Source: Deltaproteobacteria bacterium (GTDB lineage Bacteria > Myxococcota > B64-G9). From it: a DNA stretch of 18,259 bases. Both the position numbers and the translations under genes were made by a program. Below the pieces are notes generated by a model that searched no databases, was not told where the DNA came from, and saw only the letters and a list, made by a program, of their open reading frames with translations. Location of the stretch: the NCBI GenBank assembly GCA_003647095.1, contig QMME01000029.1, positions 1 to 18,259 on the forward strand. The letters are read 5' to 3'. Positions 5,733-12,773 of the stretch are shown piece by piece. The stretch's first letter is position 1. The number at the start of each line of letters is the position of its first letter.

Positions 5733-8319
5733 GGGCGCGGGACTGCCGTTCGACCTCCGCCCAGTCGCTCACCATGGGAGCGTAGTCCACCGCTTTCCAC
5801 ATGGCGAACTGGTCGGCGTAGTGAGGTGAACGGGGCCAGCCCGAGGAGCCGGTGTCGATCACCCAGCGGCCGTGGTCGATGTCTCCCAGGTCCACCAGCA
5901 TGCGGTAGACCGGGCCGTACTTGGCGCGGAAAGGCTCGAGTTCGTTGCCCATGTCGAAATGCGACTTCCACACCGATGCCGAGCCCCCGGGGGCGGGCCA
6001 GCGTTCCAGGTTGAAGGCGCTGGCCTGGGCACCGAAGGGATGATCGATCTGCAGGTAGTGCAGGCGGCCCCACTGCCAGGATGCCGGCTGGGGACCGAGG
6101 CGATCGGCCAGCCAGGCCAGCGCCAGGGGCCAGGCCCGGTGCAGGATGTCGGCGCGGGTCTCCCGCCGCGGGGTGCCGCGCACGTCCCAGACCGGGTGAC
6201 GGGCATCAGCGAACCAGCCGTCGGCGGCGTTCATGAAGTAGCGGAAGGAGAGCAGGAAGCGCAGGCCGGCGGGGTTGATCTCGTCGCGCAGGGCCTCGAT
6301 GAGCACCTGGCGGTACAGCGCCCAGAAGATGCTGCAGGCCGCCGAGTCGGCGGAAGCGGTGCCATCCCAGCCGGCCAGCAGGTGCAGGGCCTGTTGCTCG
6401 ACGGGAGGCCGACCCGTCGCGGGACGCGGCGGGCGGCTCGGGGCCGCACTCTCGTACTCACTGCGCTCCGCGCGAGAGCACACCCCCTCGCCGCTTGCAT
6501 CATGGGTGGCGCCGGAGGCGGGGTGCCGTGCCGTCGCGGAACGGGGCCGCCCTTCCGGGACGGCACCCAGATCGGCCAGCATCACCGGCAGCAGTCGCCG
6601 GGCCCGCAACAGCAGCACATCCTGTTGTATCTTGGCGGAACTGGCGAAGCCGTGCCGGCCGCGGGCCCGGATCATCTCGGTGATGCGCTCCAGGCGATAG
6701 GACGGTGCCGAGTCCACCTGGTAGAGCACCTGCTGGGAGTCGACCGGCAGCAGCAGGTTGTTGGCGTGGACGAAAAAGTCGGCGGGGCCGCCGTGGTCCT
6801 GGGGCAACTGCCGGGGCGTGGCCATCTCCGTCCAGGTGTACTTCTCCACCCAGGCCGGCACCGGGAAGGTGCCGCGGTGATACCGGCGCACCGGCACCGT
6901 GCCGGTGGGAAACATGGCCAGGTGGCCGGCCCGGTCGGCGGCGGCGATGACGTTCACCGGAGACATCATGCCCTGCAGGGCCTGCTGCAGCTGCTCGACG
7001 TCCTGGGCCCGGGCCGCCCGGCGCAGGGCGCGGATGGAACTGGCGGCTCCCAGGGCGATGCCGTGTACCGACACCAGGGGGGCATCGGCGGGCAGCAACC
7101 CGGGGAACATGTCGTCGATGAGCGGACCGCGCGGGGTGCGCCGCTGGGTGATGGTCTTTTCCGAGAATTCGTCGCCCTTCCTGACGCGAATTACCTCCTC
7201 GTGCAGCTCGACCGCCTCCGGGCCGCCCGGGCCCAGTACCTGGCCGGGATGCCCGGGAGCGGGTCTTTCCAGGTACAGGTCGAGCACGTCGGCCACCGCC
7301 GAGGTCATGGTCCAGGCAACCTGACGGTTGTGGCCCATGAGCACGTAGGGGATGCCCGGTACGGTCATGCCGATGACGTCGAACTCCGGGGTGGCCAGTT
7401 GTTGCTGGAAGGCCAGCGAGGGCAGGGTGTGCGGCAGGTGGGGATCGCCGGCCAGCAGGGGATGGCCCGAGGCCGTGTGCTGGCCGCCCAGCACCCAGCC
7501 GTTGCTGGCCCCGGAAGGCGGTGCCAGGTTGAGCGGCGCGGCGTCGTTGCCCGGGGCCGGCGGCTGGTGGAGCGGGTGCGCGGGAAACATCCCTTTCACC
7601 TCGTCGACCACCGACGGCGGCAGTGGAGCCCGTCCCCCGGCTCCGGACAGGCTGGTGGGGCCGGGCCAGGGCTCGGCGGGGAAGATCCTTCCGGCCCGTT
7701 GCCAGCCGCCCCCCAGGGCCAGCAGCAGGCGGCACAGCTCGTGGCGCCAGTTGTGGGTGATGCCCCAGGCGATCATGTAGCCCACGGCGAAGGTGTCGGA
7801 AACCCGCCAGGGTTCCGGTTCCACTCCCAGCAGGCGGTACTCCACCGGCTGGTAGCGCGCCAGGGCCTGGTTGACGCCGTCGGCGTAGGCCTCGAGCAGG
7901 GTGCGGGTCTCCGGGTCGAGCAACTCGACCTCCCTGCCGGCGGCCCGGTCGAATCCCCAGGCGCGCATGGAAGCGTCGAGCCGGGAGGTGGAACCCAGCA
8001 GGGATTTCTGCTCGCCCACCAGCTCGGCCAGGCGCCCGCGGGCGTAACGGCGGATGGTATCCATCTGGAAGAAACGCGCCCGCCCCTGTACGAATCCCAC
8101 CGCCCGCATCAGGTCCGGCTCCGAGGCGGCCCGGATGTGCGGCACCCCCAGCTCGTCGATGAACACCTGCACCGGCTCGGCGAGGCCGGCCAGTTGCAAG
8201 CGGCTGTTTTTGTCCTCGGGGTAGTCGGGAAACAGGCGATAGCCGAGATAGGACATGGCGCTGCAGCCGGCCAGCAGGGAAGCCAGCACGAGGGGCAACA
8301 CCGGTGTGAACCTTTTCAT
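5698..8319 (-). CDS. Penicillin acylase family lipoprotein (Ntn amidohydrolase) carrying an in-frame palindromic insert
   Basis: An 873-residue member of the penicillin amidase/acylase family (MEROPS S45), which cleaves amide bonds of penicillins, acyl-homoserine lactones and other N-acyl compounds. A lipobox (LLAGC, Cys19) predicts membrane attachment outside the cytoplasm. The alpha chain contains VFIDELGVPHI and VGFVQGRARFFQMDTIRR. Autoproteolysis should expose Ser272 in GASNGWVLGG as the beta-chain nucleophile, followed by ASGHPLLAGDPHLP. Further family blocks are FVHANN (516-521), WQWGRLHYLQIDHPFG and GSSGWPRSPHYADQ. Residues ~605-630 are encoded by the 75-base palindromic repeat. They fall in a variable linker between LLPVMLADL and HLLAGWDGTAS, so the catalytic core looks intact. 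It is the last gene of the operon, starting 11 bases after the barrel gene, with GGAGAG between them. Its substrate is unknown. Confidence 0.94.
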   Translation of the reverse strand: MKRFTPVLPLVLASLLAGCSAMSYLGYRLFPDYPEDKNSRLQLAGLAEPVQVFIDELGVPHIRAASEPDLMRAVGFVQGRARFFQMDTIRRYARGRLAELVGEQKSLLGSTSRLDASMRAWGFDRAAGREVELLDPETRTLLEAYADGVNQALARYQPVEYRLLGVEPEPWRVSDTFAVGYMIAWGITHNWRHELCRLLLALGGGWQRAGRIFPAEPWPGPTSLSGAGGRAPLPPSVVDEVKGMFPAHPLHQPPAPGNDAAPLNLAPPSGASNGWVLGGQHTASGHPLLAGDPHLPHTLPSLAFQQQLATPEFDVIGMTVPGIPYVLMGHNRQVAWTMTSAVADVLDLYLERPAPGHPGQVLGPGGPEAVELHEEVIRVRKGDEFSEKTITQRRTPRGPLIDDMFPGLLPADAPLVSVHGIALGAASSIRALRRAARAQDVEQLQQALQGMMSPVNVIAAADRAGHLAMFPTGTVPVRRYHRGTFPVPAWVEKYTWTEMATPRQLPQDHGGPADFFVHANNLLLPVDSQQVLYQVDSAPSYRLERITEMIRARGRHGFASSAKIQQDVLLLRARRLLPVMLADLGAVPEGRPRSATARHPASGATHDASGEGVCSRAERSEYESAAPSRPPRPATGRPPVEQQALHLLAGWDGTASADSAACSIFWALYRQVLIEALRDEINPAGLRFLLSFRYFMNAADGWFADARHPVWDVRGTPRRETRADILHRAWPLALAWLADRLGPQPASWQWGRLHYLQIDHPFGAQASAFNLERWPAPGGSASVWKSHFDMGNELEPFRAKYGPVYRMLVDLGDIDHGRWVIDTGSSGWPRSPHYADQFAMWKAVDYAPMVSDWAEVERQSRALMELLPRQNTP
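6414..6547. repeat. Imperfect direct repeats flanking palindromic element copy A
   Basis: CCGTCGCGGGACGCGGC at 6414-6430 and CCGTCGCGGAACGGGGC at 6531-6547 match at 15 of 17 positions and bracket element copy A. The period is 117 bases, exactly 39 codons. The sequence differs from the repeat around copy B, as expected for a duplicated target and not for an end of the element. The two repeats read as PRSATA and PRPATG in the acylase frame. Deleting one period leaves a continuous frame with a short linker. Confidence 0.7.
6432..6506 (+). repeat. Palindromic dispersed element, copy A (inside the acylase gene)
   Basis: A 75-base sequence from GGCGGCTCGGGGCCGCACTC to CTTGCATCATGGG. It is the reverse complement of 9556-9630 with about 71 of 75 identical positions. 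It folds on itself. GGCGGC pairs with GCCGCT at the outer end (G-U at the tip), GGGG with CCCC in the middle, and GCACTCTCG with CGAGAGCAC next to a loop of about 18 bases; short TC/TC and CC/AC mismatches separate the stems. Similarity between the copies continues weakly past GGG (GGAG, then GCGGG) to about 6523. It is read in antisense orientation relative to the acylase gene and encodes THDASGEGVCSRAERSEYES and the next few residues. No transposase lies nearby. Confidence 0.85.
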
Positions 8320-8330
8320 GTTCGGCTCTC

Positions 8331-9701
8331 CTACCAGAAGCGGGCCGGCAGTTGCAGGCCGCCGGCGAAGACGTCGGCGGCGCGCACGTTACGGCCGCCC
8401 AGCCAGCTCTGGTTGCGATAGGCGAAGTACAGGCGCAGGGGAATGCCCAGGCGCAGCAGACTCACCGTGACCCGGAACCAGAGGGTGTTCTTGTGCCCGG
8501 GCAGCCACAACTTTTCCTTTTCCCAGTCCCAGATGGCCGACTGCGACTGCCAGTCGCTGCCGGCCACGTGGGTGTACTTGTACATGACGCTGGCACTGAG
8601 CAGGGGCGGCAGCTTCTCGGCGCGGGCGGCGTCGTGGCCGGAGAGCCAGGTGGCCAGGGCCGGGCCGTAGATTATGGTGCCCTCGATCTGCAGGGCCACG
8701 CCGGCGAAGTCGCCCGGGTCGATGCTGTAGCTGGGGCCCACGTAGGGAGCCAGGGTGAGCAGCAGCGGGTTCTTGCTGCCGGTGGGGGTGGTGTAGCTGT
8801 GGCGGAAGAAGATCTCGTAGAAAGTATCCACTCCCAAGTTGATGCGCTCGAAAAAGGTGCGTTCCAGCGCCAGGTGGAAGCACAGTTCTCCCTGGGAGTG
8901 CAGGTCCCACATGGTGGTGCCGGCCCCGGCCAGTTCCTCGGGTGGGGGTGGCGAGCCGGTGGGCAGGGCTCCCATCACCGTCAGTACCGTGCGCAGCTGC
9001 TGGCGGCGCAGCCAGGGCAGGTGATCGGAAAAGCGCCAGCGTACTCCCAGGATGATGTCGGAAAGGGTGCCGCGGTTGCCCTGCCAGTCCCGGGGGCGGG
9101 GCTGGCCCATGGAGCCGGCCCATTGCCAGAAGTCGTCCTCGCTGTAGCGCCGGCCCAGGTAGTTCTGGTAGTCGCCGGGGATCCATTCCATGTTGAGATC
9201 GACCGAGGTATTGAGCACCACGGGAATGCCCAATCCCACCGACAGGGAATCGGTCACCCCGTACTGCAGCTGGTTGATGAGAATCAGGTAGTTCACCTCG
9301 GCCCGGGGTATCAGGGTGCCCTGCAGGCCGCTGCCCGGTTCGTAGAGCTTGAGCTCGTCGATGAGGGTGGTCTTCTGGCCCTGGTCGTTGTAGCGGCTGT
9401 GCAGCTGCGACAGCGAGATGCTGCTGTCGAGCAGGAAGGTGCCGGCGGGCAGGGTGTCGCTCAGGCCCGCCCGGGCCGGCATCGCCGACAGGAGGCAGGC
9501 GAGCAGGACGAACATTGCCAGGCACGCGGCTCCTGCCCGCCTTCCTCCCACGTTGCCCATGATGCGGGCGGCGAGGGGGTGTGCTCTCGCGCGGAGCGAA
9601 GTGAGCACGAGAGTGCGGCCCCGAGCCGCCAAACACGCAGCTCCTGCCGGCGCGGCAATTCTTACCGGGGCGCCGGCCTGCTCGCTCTTGGCGGGATTCA
9701 T
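8331..9701 (-). CDS. Outer-membrane beta-barrel protein, putative channel
   Basis: A 456-residue protein. The ATG at 9701 is chosen because it overlaps the stop of the upstream gene (ATGA) and follows GGAGGG by six bases; the frame is open further upstream, to 9947, but only inside that neighbour. Residues 58-73 are a hydrophobic signal-peptide core ending in AMPARA, with predicted cleavage after Ala78. After this come many alternating beta strands (TLIPRAEVNYLILINQLQYG, LSVGLGIPVVL, LSDIILGVRWRFS, LLSASVMYKYTHV) and the protein ends in LPARFW. A terminal aromatic residue is the usual recognition signal of the BAM machinery. It resembles barrel channels of the FadL or phenol-degradation MetA type, but the family is not certain. 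Residues 25-49 are encoded by palindromic element copy B, which gives an unusually long N-region before the signal core. A likely role is passage of a hydrophobic substrate or product handled by the neighbouring hydrolases. Confidence 0.85.
   Translation of the reverse strand: MNPAKSEQAGAPVRIAAPAGAACLAARGRTLVLTSLRARAHPLAARIMGNVGGRRAGAACLAMFVLLACLLSAMPARAGLSDTLPAGTFLLDSSISLSQLHSRYNDQGQKTTLIDELKLYEPGSGLQGTLIPRAEVNYLILINQLQYGVTDSLSVGLGIPVVLNTSVDLNMEWIPGDYQNYLGRRYSEDDFWQWAGSMGQPRPRDWQGNRGTLSDIILGVRWRFSDHLPWLRRQQLRTVLTVMGALPTGSPPPPEELAGAGTTMWDLHSQGELCFHLALERTFFERINLGVDTFYEIFFRHSYTTPTGSKNPLLLTLAPYVGPSYSIDPGDFAGVALQIEGTIIYGPALATWLSGHDAARAEKLPPLLSASVMYKYTHVAGSDWQSQSAIWDWEKEKLWLPGHKNTLWFRVTVSLLRLGIPLRLYFAYRNQSWLGGRNVRAADVFAGGLQLPARFW
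9517..9648. repeat. Imperfect direct repeats flanking palindromic element copy B
   Basis: The 21-base segments at 9517-9537 (beginning GCCAGGCACGCGGCTC) and 9628-9648 (beginning GCCAAACACGCAGCTC) match at 18 of 21 positions, and all three differences are G against A. They both end in CTCCTGCC. The period is 111 bases, exactly 37 codons. Both encode AGAACLA in the barrel-protein frame. Removing one period joins MNPAKSEQAGAPVRIAAPAG with AACLAMFVLLACLLS, an ordinary signal peptide, which supports an insertion that duplicated its target. Confidence 0.72.
9556..9630 (-). repeat. Palindromic dispersed element, copy B (inside the barrel-protein signal region)
   Basis: The second copy of the 75-base palindrome, inverted relative to copy A and about 3.1 kb away. 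Its stem is slightly better than in copy A, because the outer helix pairs GGCGGC with GCCGCC without mismatch. The inner helix GTGCTCTCG/CGAGAGTGC includes two G-U-type pairs. The element is read in sense orientation in the barrel gene and encodes AARGRTLVLTSLRARAHPLA and five further residues. It also supplies an ATG at 9560, but no ribosome binding site precedes that codon. Confidence 0.85.
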
Positions 9702-11620
9702 GGTGTGCCCTCCAGGCTGTACGGAACGAACTGGCCGGCGGTGGCCGGCACCTGGCCCATGGCATAGTGCAGGGTGGCCCGGGCCGGCTCGAAGACCACC
9801 GCGTTCATGCTCTCGCGGGTGTCCACCAGCTCGGGGGTGCGCAGCAGTTCGACGAGTCCGGCGGTGTCGAGCTGCCCGTAGCGGCGGGCCGTCTGCTCGC
9901 CGAGGATGAGTCCAGCCCGCAGGGAACGATAGTAGAAACTCGACCACCAGTTCTGCGGCTGGGCATCGAAGATGAGGATGCGGGTGTCGAAGTCGGGTAC
10001 GTTGGCTGCGAAGTGCATGCCGGTATGCAGGTCGTCGGGGCCGGCCGCGGCCCCGGCCTGGCCGGGTTGGAGTTCGACGAAGCCGCCGTCGGGATCGCCG
10101 AGGATGTTGGCGTCACGCTCGATGCCGCGGATGCCGCCGGCGGCGTCGACCAGCAGCAGGTTCCAGCCGAAGGTGGCGCCTTCTCCGCGCAGCAGCTCCG
10201 TGGCCTGGGCGACGCTGCCGGCCTGTTGCAGGGCCAGGCGCAGCTGCAGGCCGATGGGGGTGCCCTCGGACAGCAGCTTGGCGTTTATGGCGTCGTGCTT
10301 GACCTGGCCGGCCAGGGGGTTGTCGAGGGTGTCCGAGGGGTTTGCCAGGCAGGCCAGGCCGTCGGCGTTCATGCCGGAAAAACCCCAGATGATTCCGGCC
10401 CAGCCCAGCACCGCGAACTCGTTGCCCTGGTCCGGGTGGTGGTGGAACAGCACCGCGTGCTTGTGGGCGATGTTGGAATCGAGCAGGGCGAAGTGGTGGG
10501 CCAGGCGGGGCTGGCCATCCGGGGTGGACGAGCCGCGCACCGCCAGGCCCAGGGCCGGGGGCATGGAGCGACCGTCCCAGGCACCCAGGTTGGCGACGGC
10601 GGCGGCCGGCTGTCCGTAGCCCCGGGTGGTGAAGACGATATGCTCGTCGCGCATCACCCGCGGGTGCAGCGGCGGGGGATTGTCGATGATGGAGATGTTG
10701 TGGGCCTGGACGATGAGCGATACCACGCTGGCCGGCGGCAGCCCCCCGGGCGGGGTGAAGATCACCTCCAGGTACTCGCCCTTTTCGCCTTGCAGGGTGG
10801 ATTCGATGCAGTCGTCCGCGGCGGTGTAGAGGGTGTCGTCGAGCTGGATGCGCACCGACTCCGGGTCCATGCCCTGGAGATCCCCGGGCTTGGGCTCCTC
10901 GCCCCCGGAAAAACCGCCCAGGCCGGGCGGGTCGTAGAACAGCATCCTGATGCGGGCATCGCCGGGCACCTCGACCATGACGGCGTGATTCCGGGGCTCG
11001 TATCCGGGGCGCCAGGTGCCGCCGCGGTTCGACTTGGCCAGGGCGTCGTCGGCCTCGTCGACCTGGCCGTCGCCGTTGTTGTCGATGCCGTCGGCGGCCA
11101 GCGGGGCCAGGAATTCCAGTTCTTCCAGGCGCGGCGACTGCAGCTGGCGGATGAAGAAGGTTACCGAGCGGAAGGCCAGCATGGTGTCGACGAAGGTGTT
11201 CATGACGAGAATCTGCTCGAAGGGCACCCCGGACCCGTCGGCGACACCGTGCATCTCCTCGACGAACTCCGGGTGCGTCTGCTCGAGCTGTTCGAGCAGG
11301 TGCTGGCCGGATTCCAGCAACATGCGGTAGGAAAACCGCCCCTCCTGGTATTCCGGTTGCTGGTAGACGGTGAGAAAGTTCATGACGTCGTCCTGCTCGC
11401 GGTTGAGATAGGGCATGAGGTTGGTCTCGAGCAGCATGGTGTACAGGGAGCGGATCCTGGATGACAGGGCCCGGCCGTGCTGGAGGCCGCGCTGGTAGGC
11501 ATCACCCTCGAGAACCACTACCTGGGCGTAGGGAGGCTGCTCGGCCCGCCCGCAGGCCGGGCCGACGAGGCCCGCTGTCGCCAGTAGCAGTAGTATTGCC
11601 GTGCCGACCGGTGCTTTCAT
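9698..11620 (-). CDS. Secreted C45/AAT-like Ntn-hydrolase homologue with an EF-hand insert and no visible nucleophilic Cys
   Basis: A 640-residue secreted protein with a Sec signal peptide (hydrophobic 8-19). The N-terminal block (EGDAYQRGLQHGRALSSRI, residues 38-56) and EMHGVADGSGVPFEQILVMN (122-141) match the acyl-CoA:6-aminopenicillanate acyltransferase/C45 family, as does WGFSGMNADGLACLANPSD (412-430). Family members are self-cleaving amidases or acyltransferases with an N-terminal Cys, distantly related to ceramidase-type Ntn hydrolases. Between residues ~150 and 350 there is a long insertion containing a textbook EF-hand loop, D180-x-N182-x-D184-G-x-V-D188-x-x-D191. The segment expected to start the beta chain (GLAVRGSSTPDG, 358-369) lacks the usual Cys; Ala356 takes its place by eye alignment. 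The only cysteines are 23, 271 and 424. It may use another nucleophile or be non-catalytic. A strong GAGGAGG (11635-11629) precedes the start, four bases after the DUF819 stop. Confidence 0.83.
   Translation of the reverse strand: MKAPVGTAILLLLATAGLVGPACGRAEQPPYAQVVVLEGDAYQRGLQHGRALSSRIRSLYTMLLETNLMPYLNREQDDVMNFLTVYQQPEYQEGRFSYRMLLESGQHLLEQLEQTHPEFVEEMHGVADGSGVPFEQILVMNTFVDTMLAFRSVTFFIRQLQSPRLEELEFLAPLAADGIDNNGDGQVDEADDALAKSNRGGTWRPGYEPRNHAVMVEVPGDARIRMLFYDPPGLGGFSGGEEPKPGDLQGMDPESVRIQLDDTLYTAADDCIESTLQGEKGEYLEVIFTPPGGLPPASVVSLIVQAHNISIIDNPPPLHPRVMRDEHIVFTTRGYGQPAAAVANLGAWDGRSMPPALGLAVRGSSTPDGQPRLAHHFALLDSNIAHKHAVLFHHHPDQGNEFAVLGWAGIIWGFSGMNADGLACLANPSDTLDNPLAGQVKHDAINAKLLSEGTPIGLQLRLALQQAGSVAQATELLRGEGATFGWNLLLVDAAGGIRGIERDANILGDPDGGFVELQPGQAGAAAGPDDLHTGMHFAANVPDFDTRILIFDAQPQNWWSSFYYRSLRAGLILGEQTARRYGQLDTAGLVELLRTPELVDTRESMNAVVFEPARATLHYAMGQVPATAGQFVPYSLEGTP
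9708..9713 (-). promoter_or_regulatory. Ribosome binding site deciding the barrel-protein start
   Basis: GGAGGG on the minus strand lies six bases before the ATG at 9701. The alternative ATG at 9560, inside the palindromic element, has no such site. This argues that the element-encoded peptide is actually translated. Confidence 0.75.
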
Positions 11621-11624
11621 GTCT

Positions 11625-12773
11625 TCAACCTCCTCGAGTGAGCAACCAGTACAGGACCATGCCCAGGTAGTTGCCGGCGGCGTAGCCCACCAGGCCGCTG
11701 GCCAGGCCGGAAAAGAGCACCTCGCGGTTCTTGAGCGCCACCGTCACCGGCCCCACCATGTGCGGTCCGAAGATACCGGCCGCCGAGGTGATGATGACGG
11801 TGACGCGATCCAGCCGCAGCAGCATGGACAGGCCGAAGTGAATCACCACCGCGCCGGTCAGGGTGAGCGCGGTGAAGAAGACCACGTCGAGAGAAGATCC
11901 GAACAGCTTGCCGAAGTCGGTGGTGAAGCCCATGGCCACGCAGAAGACCAGCAACAGAAACTGGCCCATGTCGTGGGCACCACGCAGGCGACGTACCGCC
12001 GGCACGAAGGAGGCCAGCACCGCCAGGGTGGTGATGGCCAGGATGACGATCGCCTGGCGGCTGCCTTTCCCGGCAGGCAGCGCCGCCAGCAGCGCCGCGC
12101 CCACGATGAGCACGGCCAGGCCGCCGGCCAGGAGGAATTCCCGCCCGCCGGGCCAGTGCCAGCCCCGCTCGCCGTCTACCTGTGCATCGGCGCCTGCCTC
12201 GGAATCATTGCCGGCGCGTGGTGTGCGCGGCAGCAGCCGCCGGGGAATGCGCACCGCCAGCACCAGCAGGAAGAACAGGTAGGCGAAGGAAGCCACCATG
12301 TCGGCGGCGTTGAGCATGATGAAAATCTCGGCGGGCACCTCGAGCGCGGTGCCGATGGCCGCCATGTTGGGGGTGCCGCCGGTGTACACCCCCACCAGCA
12401 TGCCGGCCATGCCGGCGCTGTCGGGCAGGCGCCGGTGGAAAAGCGAGTGGGCCAGGGTGCTCGAGAGCATCACCGCCACCATGACCAGGAAAAACGAGAT
12501 CACCGTGTTGCGGGCCAGCCGCAGCCAGGCCAACAGGTCCACCGAAAACAACAGCAGGGGAATGGCCAGGGCCACGGTGACGTTGCAGGTCCACAGGGCC
12601 ACCGGATTGGAAAACTCCACCCAGGGCTGGTTGCCGAGCAGCATGCCCAGGGCGTAGCAGACCACCACCGGGCTCAGGAAGCGCACCAGCCGTGAGCGCG
12701 GCTCCGCCCAGAGCACCAGCAATGGCAGCAGCAGCGAGAGGATGACCTCGGAGATGGCCGCGGCGAGCGCCAT
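11625..12773 (-). CDS. DUF819 family multi-pass inner-membrane protein
   Basis: A 382-residue integral membrane protein with about ten hydrophobic segments, split by a polar loop at residues ~176-210. Two conserved blocks of the DUF819 (YjcL-like) family are clear: GVYTGGTPNMAAIG (128-141), and the C-terminal GIFGPHMVGPVTVALKNR (333-350) leading into GLVGYAAGNYLG (360-371). The family has a transporter-like architecture, but substrates are not established. Its ATG overlaps the stop of the lyase gene (TGATG), with GGAGG just upstream, so the two proteins are likely produced together. In this operon it may move the substrate or product of the lyase across the inner membrane, which is inference. 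Confidence 0.88.
   Translation of the reverse strand: MALAAAISEVILSLLLPLLVLWAEPRSRLVRFLSPVVVCYALGMLLGNQPWVEFSNPVALWTCNVTVALAIPLLLFSVDLLAWLRLARNTVISFFLVMVAVMLSSTLAHSLFHRRLPDSAGMAGMLVGVYTGGTPNMAAIGTALEVPAEIFIMLNAADMVASFAYLFFLLVLAVRIPRRLLPRTPRAGNDSEAGADAQVDGERGWHWPGGREFLLAGGLAVLIVGAALLAALPAGKGSRQAIVILAITTLAVLASFVPAVRRLRGAHDMGQFLLLVFCVAMGFTTDFGKLFGSSLDVVFFTALTLTGAVVIHFGLSMLLRLDRVTVIITSAAGIFGPHMVGPVTVALKNREVLFSGLASGLVGYAAGNYLGMVLYWLLTRGG

Noticed and set aside
5872..8421. An 849-codon open frame on the plus strand opposite the acylase
   Set aside because: The minus strand carries a clear penicillin-acylase protein; the opposite frame shows only GC-bias composition and no domain.
6432..9630. The paired palindromes as a composite transposon or IS ends
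   Set aside because: The 3.1 kb between the copies is ordinary operon coding sequence with no transposase, and each copy has its own separate flanking repeats.
9702..9947. An 82-residue extension of the barrel protein upstream of 9701
   Set aside because: It overlaps the C45-like gene and is Arg/Pro/His-rich; the ATG at 9701 has GGAGGG and overlaps the neighbour's stop.
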